Of a DNA stretch of 64,000 bases, positions 37,989-47,518 are shown in pieces. The stretch comes from Paramoeba atlantica (taxonomy: Eukaryota; Discosea), in NCBI GenBank assembly GCA_977017575.1, contig CDRNVI010000043.1:496001-560000 (forward strand), in the 5' to 3' direction. Position numbers and translations under genes: made by a program. The notes under the pieces were generated by a model that saw nothing but the letters and a program-made list of their open reading frames with translations, ran no database searches and was not told the origin of the DNA. How positions within the stretch are numbered: the first letter of the stretch is position 1; each line of letters opens with the position of its first letter.

Positions 37989-38645
37989 GGCCTCAATGGG
38001 TGCACGAGCTTCAAGTGTTCATGTCGATATTAACGAGGATTAGCAAATACAGAAAAATAGCAAATACGGAATGTAATTGAAAAAATGTAATTGAAAGAAT
38101 GTAATTAAGCTCGAAAGAAGCTGTACGTAATGAAGCTCACAAGCTGATTAAATTTAAATAGGTTACGTAGATTTACAAGGTAATTTGAGTAGTTCGTGAC
38201 AATTGTTCAACACTATACAAAATATTTGCTCATGTAACGTAATACATGTATATCGACATTTGATTGGTATTTCTTTTAAAAAAGTAAGTCTCGATCCAAA
38301 GTCACCCCGATTGAAGAATCCCGTCTCCTTGAATTTGGGAAAACTCGACGAATAGGGATAGCGTCTGTTCACCTGGTCTATCTATGCGTTTGTACTGAAG
38401 CCCATAAATGTGCACATGTAAACTTGAACTAATGCTCTTTGCTACTCGGACTAGTTTCACTACTTTATAATTTTGTAACTGTAACTGACGGCTTCATCAG
38501 GCGAACTGTCGTTTGGGTCAGAAGAATATGTAAGTCGAATTCAAGAAATAGGTTCGGCGAAACCGTATCTCTTCGATGCGTTTCATTCCAAAGCAATAAA
38601 TCGTAATGCTCGTTATTAAACTTTTTTACATTGTTTCCATCCAAA
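37989..38645. other. intergenic, nothing recognised
   Basis: AT-rich spacer of 657 bp. A short tandem repeat near 38075-38110 (GAATGTAATTGAAAAAATGTAATTG) is the only structure noted. ORFs here lack ATG starts or domains. Confidence 0.45.
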
Positions 38646-39371
38646 TTACCGAATGGTGGGATCATCTGAGTCAACTACATTATCGTCTATTTGTCTTAAA
38701 TCATAAAGGGCCATAATGGGAAGCTTTGACAATTGAGCTTCAAGACACTTCTTTTTGTTCTCTTCCACGTTCCTCCTGTCACTTCCCCTGTCGACAACAT
38801 AAAGCGCACCTTTCAGCTGTATATTTTCCTTTTGCAACGCTTTCACGCCTTCCACAAGACTACTCCCCGTGGAGTTCACATCATCCAACCAGATCGCCTT
38901 TTGCTCTCCAGGAGCCGAATCCATGGAACCTTCCAACAGGCGTTGCGTGCCTGTTTTCTTAGCCTGCTTGCGCATATAAAGCAACTTTGCATTCTGAAGG
39001 TACGGGGATGAATTTATCAAGGCGTTCAAATGTAACGTTGCGGCCAGTTGGCTCACTAGAATGCCCCCGACGGTTTCCATGCCTACAATATAAAATGTTT
39101 CATTTGGTTTGATCTCACTCGCTGCACATATCCTAGGTAGGGCCTCGAGTAGCAAGTGAGATACCCTCGGGGCTACGTGGGGACAGAGTAGAGTGGAGGA
39201 CAAATTGAGAAGGTAGGGGAGTGTGAGTCCAGCGGTTGTGATGAAAGGCCCTGTGGTAACGCGCTCGGCTATGCGCCGCAAGACCCACTCGTAATCCTCC
39301 GATGTTGGGTTGTTGCTCGATAAGGAGGAGAGAATTTCGACACTGAGGTACGTTTCCGGGTGTTCATTCAT
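38646..39371 (-). CDS. orotate phosphoribosyltransferase-like protein
   Basis: A 241-residue type I PRTase. The PRPP-binding loop WLDDVNSTGSS lies at 161-171, the lysine/flexible loop MRKQAKKTG at 133-141, and GMETVGG at 97-103; all match orotate phosphoribosyltransferase (GMETGG, YVRK..K.HG, VEDV.TTG). The enzyme joins orotate and PRPP in UMP synthesis. I start at the ATG 39371 (MNEHPE), with TTTTTAG about 30 bp upstream as acceptor; the longer frame would add a hydrophobic stretch encoded by T-rich leader. In trypanosomatids OPRT is fused to OMP decarboxylase and ends in a glycosomal signal; here it is stand-alone with no SKL. Confidence 0.8.
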   Translation of the reverse strand: MNEHPETYLSVEILSSLSSNNPTSEDYEWVLRRIAERVTTGPFITTAGLTLPYLLNLSSTLLCPHVAPRVSHLLLEALPRICAASEIKPNETFYIVGMETVGGILVSQLAATLHLNALINSSPYLQNAKLLYMRKQAKKTGTQRLLEGSMDSAPGEQKAIWLDDVNSTGSSLVEGVKALQKENIQLKGALYVVDRGSDRRNVEENKKKCLEAQLSKLPIMALYDLRQIDDNVVDSDDPTIR

Positions 39372-39589
39372 GCTTGTAGAATGCTGCGAATTCGTGCGGA
39401 GCCTAAAAAGATCAAATCGTTGGTTTTCAGAACCAAACTGTCTAAAAAATAGACAAAGCAATACGATGGATTGATATTGCGGTGTTTGTATAACTACCGC
39501 TCTACCCTCGATTATTGAAAAAAAAGTGAACAAAAACAGTGAAAATATAAAGAGGAACACAGTAATATAATAGAAGAAAAAAAAAAGGG

Positions 39590-40060
39590 GGCCCCGGTGG
39601 TCCAAAGCTGAAAAAAAAATTCAAAAAAATGGGGGGTCCATGGGGGTGGAGGGCGTATGTCGCGAATTTTTTTTCGAATTTTTTGCTTTTCGAAATCGAG
39701 CGTAGGGAAGTGGTAGAGTATACCGCGGCGATAATTTTCCACCCCCCCCCTGGTACGCGCGGGAGGGGTCCGACAAGGTCAAAAATTCCGAAATTTTTGG
39801 GGTGACCAAAAAAAAGTCTTTTTAGACCCAAAAAAAAGTAAAAATCTTATTTTTCCAAAATCGACTCCTAAAACGTGTTTTAGGAGTTTGGGACCTCAGC
39901 TACCATTCTGCGACTTTTTTTGAGTCAGATTCGCCTCCTACCCCTACTGGTAAGGCATCCAAAACGTCCCAAATTTGGGTTAAAATTTCACATTTTTTGG
40001 CGAAAAATCGAGGTTTTTACCCCCAAAAAATAGATTATTCATGATCTTTTCGCGATTTTT
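39590..40060 (+). repeat. dispersed noncoding repeat R1, copy 1
   Basis: AT-rich noncoding sequence with landmarks shared by two other places: CCACCCCCCC, then GGGTCCG, then AAATTCCGAAATTTTT, TTTTTCCAAAATCG, AGTTTGGGACCT, CTACTGGTAAG and CCCAAATTTGGGTTAAAATTTC. The first part recurs at 62060-62290 (plus) and the later part at 61275-61350 (minus). It is not coding. The rest of 39372-40398 contains only this repeat, the hairpin at 40062-40170 and short ACAGTGCATATTACATAT duplications near 40220-40255. Confidence 0.7.
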
Positions 40061-40061
40061 C

Positions 40062-40170
40062 TTTTTTAGGCTCTTCGTTAAACGCGGCGGTAGTTTTCAA
40101 CGCGAAGCGCGCAGCATGTGTGACTTCTAAGTTGAAAACAACCACCGCGTTTACCGAAGAGCCTAAAAAA
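40062..40170. repeat. 109-bp hairpin mini-element with 40-bp arms
   Basis: Left arm TTTTTTAGGCTCTTCGTTAA...GTAGTTTTCAAC (40062-40101) pairs with right arm GTTGAAAAC...TTACCGAAGAGCCTAAAAAA (40131-40170) with a few mismatches, around a 29-bp centre. The motif TTCGTTAAA...GCGGTAGTT recurs near 59870-59890, suggesting a dispersed family. Confidence 0.85.
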
Positions 40171-40398
40171 GAATAGATGGGTAGCGGAACTTACATATTA
40201 GTGTATAGTAACGCACATCACAGTGCATATTACATATTACAGTGCATATTACATATAAAACGTACTGAAAATATTAAAATATTCGTTAGTCCGAAAATGC
40301 TTCACAGGGAAACATCTGAGTCTCCGCAGGGGAAACGCTAAGCAATTATTCGGCGGTAAGAGCGGAAGAACAAAGTAAAAGTGGTTGCAAACTTTTGG

Positions 40399-42318
40399 TT
40401 AGGATTGGAATATGTTTACTTTTTCTTCAATTACTTGAAGGGGAATTTGGAACACTCGCGCTGAGGTCTTGAAACAATTCATTCCCTCATCTAAATTTAT
40501 TTTCGTTGCAATGTTCCCAGGATCCGCACACTGAGCAAATTTTCGTAACATTTTTAATGTTGTGAGGATGAGTTCCTGCTGGTAGGCATACAATTCAGAT
40601 CTCGAAATAGTGCCAGGACTCTGCTCAGTACGCCCCCGTAAAGGCTTTCCGTGAAATCCTGTAAAGGATAGTTTGTTTGATAGACTCCAACTAATATGCA
40701 GAAGCAGCGCTCTTGATATCTCCCATGGGAACCTTGCTATTTGACAGTTGGATTGCGCTTTGGTAGCGTAACTTTCAAACAAGAAATGTAAAAAGTTCGC
40801 CGCACTTACCCACGGCACATCTGATTGAAGCGAAGGCAAGTCAATGTCACGCAGTACGATGATTTCTTTGCACAAAAACTCGGCTGAAGCATAAACCGTC
40901 TGCACCGTATTATGCCAGACACCTAAATAGTGAGCAAGACGAATCAATCTACGAGCCACAACGCGTACTTCAGCCGCGTGGGTTTTGTACACAGTTTCGA
41001 TAATATCCTGAAATCTTTGATAAAGTGCAGAATCGATGCCGCTGTCTGACATGTTGTCTCCAATCCAATTTCTACATCCCCATTGACAAGTGATATCATT
41101 TTCGAACTTTGGGGGAACTGCTTCCGATAAGCGACGAATATCATCCTCTGTATGTAGTTTACCTAGCAATTGGGTAAATAATCGGATTTTATAGTTTTCG
41201 TCAGTGGTCACAACTTCATGAATTCTCTCCGACTTCGTCAAAAGTTCTAGTAGTTCTGGAATATCCATTCCGTGTGGTGCAATAATATTCGTATCATTTT
41301 CTTCTGGAAGATCTGCGTTCGTTTTTGTCAGAACAAAGCCTCGCGCGTCCGTCATTACCTTTAGGTGCGTCTTTCTATAGTCTTCAGCAAGTGTGTCAAC
41401 CTCGTTCTCCGAAAGACGACCTATATTATTGAGATTACAAGCAAGTGAAGTGTCTGCGCTCTCTTCACGGAGGAGGGCAGACGCATCGCTTTCCACGGCA
41501 GATAGAAGGGCTAGCGTGTCGCAAAGCATTTGCCTTCCATACTCTACGCTGCAAAGCGAAGCAATTTCTTTTCGGAGAACACAAACTAAGGACTTTCGCT
41601 TCGTGTCAGAAAGTGCATCTATTTTGATAGCTTTAAGGTAGGAGAGCATAATGTGGTAGGGCAGTGATTCCAACGGAGCACAGGTTTCTAAAGACTTTTC
41701 TTGATCTAAGGCATCTTCCATTTCTTTGGCCGCTTGCAACAGTTTTCCCAACTCATTGACTTCAAGCTGAATCAGACGCATGTACAATTCCTGGCATTCG
41801 GGTGCAAAACGTAAGGCTCTTTGTATCGTTTGTCGTATGTGTTGTGCCTCAAATGTAACTTTGCCTTGTAAAGATAAAGCTAAGGACCATAAGGCCGCGC
41901 AAGTTGGGTCGCGAGCGATCTCTTGTGCCAAAATTCTGGACAAGCGTCTGTGCCTCTTCGTGCGCAAAAGGTAGTTGCCATAGGCATGAAGGACATCTAG
42001 TTTTTTGCTTCGAAATTTCCCGAGACACTTCATATACAAGTGATCAATACATTGCCAGACGTACTGTCTCCACTTTTTCGGGATTCTCGTCCCAAGCTTT
42101 CGACTTTTCCGCCTTACTTTTTTGTCTAAACGCTCTTCCAACTCAATAGCACCCTTAAAGTCTCGCAGTAATGGCTTTTGACTCAGTCTGTAAGCGAATT
42201 CAGTGCGTTCCTCTATGATTCTCGATGCTTCATTCTTGCTCAAAAGCTTTGCAGTGATGTAGTATTCGATAGATGGTAGACTACTCTCAAGGCGGAATCT
42301 GATGCTTTCGTTTGACAT
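40399..42318 (-). CDS. UTP6: U3 small nucleolar RNA-associated protein 6 (UTP6)
   Basis: A 639-residue HAT-repeat protein of the SSU processome (UTP-B). The N-terminus fits UTP6: a RFRLESSLPSIEYYITAKLLSKNEASRII segment followed by RIIEERTEFAYRL, DFKGAIELEERL, then HAT repeats such as YVWQCIDHLYMKC, LHAYGNYLLRTKRHRRLSRIL, and FAPECQELYMRLIQLEVNE. UTP6 takes part in early 18S rRNA cleavage. The C-terminal half is a divergent helical solenoid. I start at ATG 42318; the frame upstream begins with TTG. Confidence 0.85.
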   Translation of the reverse strand: MSNESIRFRLESSLPSIEYYITAKLLSKNEASRIIEERTEFAYRLSQKPLLRDFKGAIELEERLDKKVRRKSRKLGTRIPKKWRQYVWQCIDHLYMKCLGKFRSKKLDVLHAYGNYLLRTKRHRRLSRILAQEIARDPTCAALWSLALSLQGKVTFEAQHIRQTIQRALRFAPECQELYMRLIQLEVNELGKLLQAAKEMEDALDQEKSLETCAPLESLPYHIMLSYLKAIKIDALSDTKRKSLVCVLRKEIASLCSVEYGRQMLCDTLALLSAVESDASALLREESADTSLACNLNNIGRLSENEVDTLAEDYRKTHLKVMTDARGFVLTKTNADLPEENDTNIIAPHGMDIPELLELLTKSERIHEVVTTDENYKIRLFTQLLGKLHTEDDIRRLSEAVPPKFENDITCQWGCRNWIGDNMSDSGIDSALYQRFQDIIETVYKTHAAEVRVVARRLIRLAHYLGVWHNTVQTVYASAEFLCKEIIVLRDIDLPSLQSDVPWVSAANFLHFLFESYATKAQSNCQIARFPWEISRALLLHISWSLSNKLSFTGFHGKPLRGRTEQSPGTISRSELYAYQQELILTTLKMLRKFAQCADPGNIATKINLDEGMNCFKTSARVFQIPLQVIEEKVNIFQS

Positions 42319-42531
42319 CCCATACAATCAGTAAAAAAGAAATACAACGTAAAAAAATCCCTTTGTTCTAAGTAAAACCAGTCCTAAGTTCTAAAGTCCT
42401 GAGTTAAACCAGTCCCCCAGGTCTAAATGAAACGTTAGAATAGAGAGAACAACAATTCTTTCCGATCTCTATCAAGACGAATTCACAGTGTACCAATCTC
42501 TTTGTGGGATCCATAGTGTCTAATCACATCC

Positions 42532-43632
42532 CTACCTGATTCCGAATAAAAATATCACTCCGGCAAGACACAACGCAGCGGCCCCCGTAGCTAGGTACGC
42601 GACGCCCAGAAATAAACCATTCCCACCAAACCACGAGTGCGTGGCAATCACGATGTACTTCCGCGAGCCGAAACCGGACACGTCAAAGCGGTTCGTGATT
42701 TCCAGGGTGTAGGGCCCAGGCTCAAGGTCCGTGGTGAACCGACGCCACAGCTTCCTAAACGTCGGCAAGCTCGCCGTACTCATCCAGACCATCAAGTCCT
42801 CATCCGAGGTACACGGAATCCGATGCCCCGCCTCCCCGTAGTAATACCCATTCCTGGCAAAATAATCCCTATGATTCGGCAACCCCTCACACGTCAACAA
42901 ATTCTCCCCTTGCGGGGGCCTAAACTTCTGCCTACGATCCGATTCCCACGCAATCCCTTTCTTCTCACACCCCATCTCCTCCGTCGGGGCCCCCTCCCGA
43001 TCAAAACTCGCCGTGTCACACACCAACGACCGATTCCCGGAGTTCTCCCCTCCACGATACATCCGGACCGTGTCATTAAACATACTCCACGGGACCAACC
43101 CACACGGGGCGTAGATCAACTCCTCCGCCCCCTCCCCCTCCGCCCCCTCCCGCACCCTAAACCCCGTCCGCGGCCCACACCCCTCCACCAGCCCCTCCCG
43201 ACTCACCACGTGCCCACTCAACTGGGCCTCACTCCTGGAGGCGCCATACCCGCGGTGGTTCTGATAGAACCCCGTCAGTTTGTAGTACAACGAGGTACCG
43301 GGGGAGGGCAACCGCACCGGGAGGTGAATCGAAACCACCTCCACACACCCGGTTGCGATTTCATAGCGACCCCTACCCCCCTCCCTACTCCTACCACTCC
43401 CCTCCCCGACCCCGGGGGAGGGGTCCCACACACAGGGGGGGGTGCCGTAGGGGATCTCGAGCTCCACGGCGTTCGTGCTCTCGACCAACGCGGCGATCCC
43501 GACCGGGAGGAACACGAGCGCGACGAGCGTGAGGAAGTAGCCGGTGGTGCGGGGGGCGTAGCGGGGGCGCCAGGTGAGGGTGGAGGGGGTCCAGGGGGTG
43601 GGGGGGGGAGGTGCAGGGGTTGTGGGGGACAT
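42532..43632 (-). CDS. CDC50/LEM3 family P4-ATPase beta subunit
   Basis: A 366-residue membrane protein with two spans (about 30-52 and 336-360) around a large extracytoplasmic domain, the CDC50/TMEM30 topology. Family blocks are an N-terminal RYAPRTTGYFLTLVALVF, SLYYKLTGFYQNHRGYGASR (family YYqLsNFYQNHRRYvkSR), YAPCGLVPWSMFNDTV (family PCGLiA.S.FNDT) and LWRRFTTDLEPGPYTLEI...FGSRKYIVIATHSWFGG near the C-terminus. CDC50 proteins chaperone P4-ATPase lipid flippases from the ER. Its 5' half and leader are extremely C-rich on the sense strand and the 3' third less so. Confidence 0.93.
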   Translation of the reverse strand: MSPTTPAPPPPTPWTPSTLTWRPRYAPRTTGYFLTLVALVFLPVGIAALVESTNAVELEIPYGTPPCVWDPSPGVGEGSGRSREGGRGRYEIATGCVEVVSIHLPVRLPSPGTSLYYKLTGFYQNHRGYGASRSEAQLSGHVVSREGLVEGCGPRTGFRVREGAEGEGAEELIYAPCGLVPWSMFNDTVRMYRGGENSGNRSLVCDTASFDREGAPTEEMGCEKKGIAWESDRRQKFRPPQGENLLTCEGLPNHRDYFARNGYYYGEAGHRIPCTSDEDLMVWMSTASLPTFRKLWRRFTTDLEPGPYTLEITNRFDVSGFGSRKYIVIATHSWFGGNGLFLGVAYLATGAAALCLAGVIFLFGIR

Positions 43633-43941
43633 GGGAGAAAAGAGAAGGGGAGGGGTGTACTCCCGGGTGTGGGGAGGGAAGGGGTTAAAGGGAAAAAAAA
43701 AGGGGGGGGGGTGAATTTTTCTAGGGTTTTAGAGGTGTGGAAAGGAAGGGTGAAAAGGTGTGGGGGGGTGATGGGGGTGGGAATGGAGAAGGTGGTCTTC
43801 TTTTTATTATAGAGATGTAGGTGAGAAAAAATTATTGTTAAAGTATTGTAGGATGCTAGTTATAGCCTTTTTTGAAGTGTGAAACTTTGCTCCCTTACCT
43901 GCTTTTCTCCTTTAAAGAACAGCACTTGTACGCTTCTTCTT
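43633..43941. other. spacer; C-rich leader side of CDC50
   Basis: Strongly G-rich on the plus strand through about 43795 (pyrimidine-rich on the CDC50 sense strand), then AT-rich. No gene recognised. Confidence 0.4.
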
Positions 43942-44253
43942 CTAATTGAGTTCCGCGTCACCAGAATCGGTAATGGCCATGCAATTCGCACGAAAATATT
44001 TCCCGCACGTAGTACCCAAGTCGACGTTGTTGCCGACGAAACGGTGCACTGTGGTGTTAGAAAGCATTGCATAATACTCAAGCTCGGAACGTCGCCCTGG
44101 GGGACAATTTTCTGCGATGACCAGAAGCTTACATTTCCCATGTCGCATAGCTTTAATAGAACATTTCAGTCCGAGGGAGTACTTGCCACTTTTGCACACA
44201 AGCTGCAAGCGTGAATTGATATTATCGCTCTGCTTTGATTTCTTCGAGACCAT
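43942..44253 (-). CDS. RPL30: 60S ribosomal protein eL30
   Basis: A 103-residue protein of the L7Ae/L30e fold in the large subunit. Motifs: NINSRLQLVCKSGKYSLGLK, AMRHGKCKLLVIAENCPPGRRSELEYYAML, VHRFVGNNVDLGTTCGKYF and an AITDSGDAEL end, all typical of eL30. Full length. TATAG about 37 bp upstream of the ATG is a candidate acceptor. Confidence 0.95.
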   Translation of the reverse strand: MVSKKSKQSDNINSRLQLVCKSGKYSLGLKCSIKAMRHGKCKLLVIAENCPPGRRSELEYYAMLSNTTVHRFVGNNVDLGTTCGKYFRANCMAITDSGDAELN

Positions 44254-44594
44254 TTTGAAAAATAAAATCGATATTCAAGAAGTCAACTATAGTAATAATA
44301 GGTCGATGGTATTAATAATTAAGAGTAAATACATAGCATGTTCTGGAAAATACAGTTGTATTATATACAAGAAAACGTTTTATGCAACACAAGGCACTAA
44401 ACAAGCAAAGCACACACATCTTCAACTAAACGAAAGAGCAACTAATCAAACGCATTGGTCAACGCTTTTCGAAGCCTACAAAAAGGGTAAAATCACAACG
44501 TAAACAATTTCTAAAATAGCAAATCTTCGAAACAACACACATACAATGTACCATCTCAACAAACTTCATACTCGAGTTGTCTTTTCATAAAACT
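44254..44594. other. intergenic, nothing recognised
   Basis: AT-rich spacer between the eL30 start and the mtHsp70 stop; presumably mtHsp70 3' UTR plus eL30 leader. No gene or repeat noted. Confidence 0.4.
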
Positions 44595-46571
44595 TTATTT
44601 TTTCTCTTCCGAAGAACCCTCTGACTCTGGTTTCGCTTCCTGTCCTTCAGTGGAGTTCGAAGACGTGGAACTGGAACCGGTGGTATTCTTGGCGGCAGCT
44701 TGCTGATACTCCGTACGCCCGCACTCCATCACAGCCTTTTGTAGTTTGTCCGTGGCCGCTTGAAGCTCATCCTTGCCCGAATTCGCATTGTCCATGCACG
44801 TGCGTAGTTCAGAGACAAGTTTGCGCACGTTTTCCTTCTCTGCGTCACTAACATATTTCCAGTCTCCTAGTTGACGTTCAGCTGTGTTGAGTTGTGTGTC
44901 CGCATTGTTCTTGCATTCAACTAGATCGCGCTTTTTGCGATCCGCTTCGGCGTGCATTTCTGAATCCTTAATCATTTGCTGTACTTCGGAGCTAGAAAGG
45001 CCACCATTCGCCTGGATAGTGATGTTTTGCTCTCGTCCTGTAGCCTTATCCTTGGCAGTGACGTGGCAGATGCCGTTGGCATCAATGTCAAAGGTGACTT
45101 CGATTTGGGGTACGCCACGAGGTGCGGGAGGAATACCTACCAAGTCGAACTGCCCAAGGATTTGATTATCCGAGGCCATTTCACGCTCCCCTTGAAACAC
45201 CTTGATACCCACCTGTGTTTGGTTGTCAGCGGCCGTACTGAACACTTGGCTTTTCTTAGTTGGGATAGTAGTGTTCTTGTTAATCATCCGAGTAAAGACG
45301 CCACCAAGAGTTTCAATTCCTAGTGAGAGAGGGGTCACGTCAAGCAATACCAAGCCTTTTACTTCACCGCGCATCACACCTCCCTGAATGGCTGCACCTA
45401 CTGCAACAACCTCGTCGGGGTTGACACCTTTAAAGGGCTCTCGGCCAAAAAATTGCTTCACGACTTCAACTACCTTCGGCATTCGGGTCATCCCTCCCAC
45501 CATGACGACCTCTTGTACACCTTTCGCATCAACACCCGCGTCCTTCAGACATACTTTTACGGGGCCGATGCTCCTCTGGACAAGGTGTTCAACAAGGCCT
45601 TCAAACTTGGCGCGCGTAAGATTCATTTGAATGTGCTGAGGACCTTCGCTGTTCGCGCTGATGAAGGGAAGATTGATTTCGGTTTGCGTCGCCGAAGACA
45701 GTTCACACTTGGCCTTCTCCGCTGCCTCTCGAACACGCTGCAGAGCCATCTTCTCTTTCGAAAGATCAATTCCTGTAGATTTTTTAAAGTCGTTCAGAAT
45801 GTGATCTGTCAAAAGTGCGTCGAAGTCCTCTCCTCCCAGGAAAGTGTCTCCATTTGTCGCTTTCACTTCGAAGACGCCGCCGGCAATCTCAAGAATTGAA
45901 ATATCAAATGTACCACCACCCAAGTCGTAGATAGCAACGATGCGATCCTTTTCCTTGTCCATACCATACGCAATAGCAGCGGCCGTCGGCTCATTGATGA
46001 TGCGGGCAACATTTAACCCGGCAATCTGCCCTGCATCCGTAGTCGCAGTACGCTGTTGATCATTGAAATAGGCCGGGACAGTAACTATCGCGTGCTTTAC
46101 TTTGCGGCCTAGATGACTTTCCGCAGTCTCTTTCATTTTTTGTAAGACAAACGCACCAATTTGTGACGGAGAATACCGCTTGCCGTTAGCGTCCTCGACC
46201 CAGGCATCACCATTCGTGTGTCGTGCAATCTTGTACGAAACCATCTTCTTGTGCTTTTCTGTCATAGAATCCTCAAAGCGGCGTCCGATCAAACGCTTAA
46301 CCGCGTAGAATGTGCTCGAAGGATTCGTCACCGCTTGGCGTTTCGCTGCGTGACCCACAAGCTTTTCTTCGCCCTTAAAGGCAACAATGGAGGGCGTCGT
46401 CCGCATACCCTCGGCATTCTCCAAGACACGGGGCTTGCCTCCTTCCATCACTGCCACACAGCTGTTGGTCGTGCCTAAATCAATACCTATGACGTCTCCG
46501 TCAAGCTTGGAAGTAGCGTACTGACGAATACCGGCTAAGGAAAGCGAACCAAGGGAGCGGCGGACAAGCAT
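44595..46571 (-). CDS. mitochondrial Hsp70 (mortalin/DnaK type)
   Basis: A 658-residue chaperone. A presequence of about 22 residues ([20 protein letters not shown]) precedes the ATPase domain: [54 protein letters not shown]. The substrate domain has [35 protein letters not shown] and [17 protein letters not shown]. The tail [20 protein letters not shown] is nearly what I recall from trypanosomatid mtHsp70 and is the best single clue to the organism. It drives matrix import and folding, and in kinetoplastids also kinetoplast DNA maintenance. A Ser/Glu-rich extreme C-terminus follows. Last gene on the right before the repeat-rich zone. Confidence 0.97.
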   Translation of the reverse strand: MLVRRSLGSLSLAGIRQYATSKLDGDVIGIDLGTTNSCVAVMEGGKPRVLENAEGMRTTPSIVAFKGEEKLVGHAAKRQAVTNPSSTFYAVKRLIGRRFEDSMTEKHKKMVSYKIARHTNGDAWVEDANGKRYSPSQIGAFVLQKMKETAESHLGRKVKHAIVTVPAYFNDQQRTATTDAGQIAGLNVARIINEPTAAAIAYGMDKEKDRIVAIYDLGGGTFDISILEIAGGVFEVKATNGDTFLGGEDFDALLTDHILNDFKKSTGIDLSKEKMALQRVREAAEKAKCELSSATQTEINLPFISANSEGPQHIQMNLTRAKFEGLVEHLVQRSIGPVKVCLKDAGVDAKGVQEVVMVGGMTRMPKVVEVVKQFFGREPFKGVNPDEVVAVGAAIQGGVMRGEVKGLVLLDVTPLSLGIETLGGVFTRMINKNTTIPTKKSQVFSTAADNQTQVGIKVFQGEREMASDNQILGQFDLVGIPPAPRGVPQIEVTFDIDANGICHVTAKDKATGREQNITIQANGGLSSSEVQQMIKDSEMHAEADRKKRDLVECKNNADTQLNTAERQLGDWKYVSDAEKENVRKLVSELRTCMDNANSGKDELQAATDKLQKAVMECGRTEYQQAAAKNTTGSSSTSSNSTEGQEAKPESEGSSEEKK

Positions 46572-46605
46572 CGTTATGGAATCAGAAAAGTTAAGTAAAA
46601 TTGAG

Positions 46606-46607
46606 CT
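46606..46607 (-). promoter_or_regulatory. candidate trans-splice acceptor AG for mtHsp70
   Basis: The minus strand reads ACTTTTTAAGTTTTCAG followed by CTCAATTTTAC, about 35 bp before the ATG: a pyrimidine-rich tract and CAG of the usual kinetoplastid form. Not shown experimentally. Confidence 0.5.
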
Positions 46608-46794
46608 GAAAACTTAAAAAGTATATGAGAAGTCATTTAGCGCATTAGGTTAAAATCATGAGATCGATGGCTACGAGAAAAGAACGTGTACAAAATTTTA
46701 AGATGTTTTTACATCTGTGATGCGATCCGCATATGGTTCTGTTAGAATGAAGCATTTTAGTAAGTGATCATTTCAGATGATCTTTCCCCCGTTC

Positions 46795-46966
46795 TGTGGG
46801 GGGCACCCAGAGTCGATCGACGTGCACCGAGGCTGGCAGCCCCAGCGCGGGCCTGAAATCTAAATCCCTTTCTGAGAGGGGCCCATTCCGAGCGGAACGA
46901 CGTGATCCGAGGCTGGCAGCCTTAGTGCGGGCCTGAAATCAAATTCCTCTTTTGAGGGGGGCACAC
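46795..46966 (+). repeat. two tandem ~80-bp repeats
   Basis: GACGTGCACCGAGGCTGGCAGCC...GCGGGCCTGAAATC (from about 46820) recurs as GACGTGATCCGAGGCTGGCAGCC...GCGGGCCTGAAATC (from about 46900). Both are followed by a T/C stretch and GAGGGG. Unknown origin. It marks the change from the gene cluster to repeat-rich DNA. The remainder of 46572-47344 shows no gene. Confidence 0.75.
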
Positions 46967-47344
46967 GCCGTGCACCAGCAAGACTATCCTAGAAGGGATT
47001 GAAGAGGCTTCAACAAGGGTGCGCCCGTCTCACCCCCCCCCCCGAGTCTCGCTACACCCCAGCACCCACTCAGGTTTCCTACCTGGGCACCCAAGGGGCC
47101 TACACAGAAAAGGGGGGGCACACTCCCTCTCAGGAGAATCTGGCTGAGCTCCTTAGCCGAGGTTCATTGAGGATGCTGTATGCCGTCCAACAACCTACCT
47201 GAAGGGAGTACGTCGTCGATGTCAGCAGAGTATTCCCAGGCAAGTCTACCGCAGAGAAAGCTCTCATCGTCTGGAACCATATTCTGGCGGTTAAGCGGTT
47301 TAAAATATCTCGTGTAAGAATAACAAGTGATTTCTAAATGACAT

Positions 47345-47430
47345 ATAGGGGGTGGCACGAAAATATGGGGGCATCAAAATTCCTATAAGTTCTTCAATTT
47401 TAGTATAATCTCGCAGAGATAAGTGTCACC
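47345..47430 (+). repeat. divergent lone Tc1/mariner end related to the 8.5-kb element
   Basis: Reads ATAGGGGGTGGCACGAAAATA, then AAATTCCTATAAGTTCTTCAATTTTAG and ATAATCTCG. It aligns with the 8540 inverted repeat (GGGGGGTGCACGAAAAAGAC, AAATTCGTATAACTTGTCCGATTTTGG, ATAATAGCG) at moderate identity. No second end was found nearby. Confidence 0.6.
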
Positions 47431-47518
47431 TGATAATGCGTTTCATGTCTTTTAAAATCTTTTATTTTTGACAAAAAATACGTTCTTTAAGTTTGCAATT
47501 TTCTTCAAATTCATCATA

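Noticed and set aside
38465-38674. Small ORF overlapping the OPRT-like 3' end
   Set aside because: No ATG-supported start or domain, and it overlaps a confident gene.
42637-43812. 391-residue plus-strand ORF opposite CDC50
   Set aside because: Low-complexity Pro/Arg/Gly translation without a domain; the minus strand encodes a clear CDC50 protein and the length reflects high GC.
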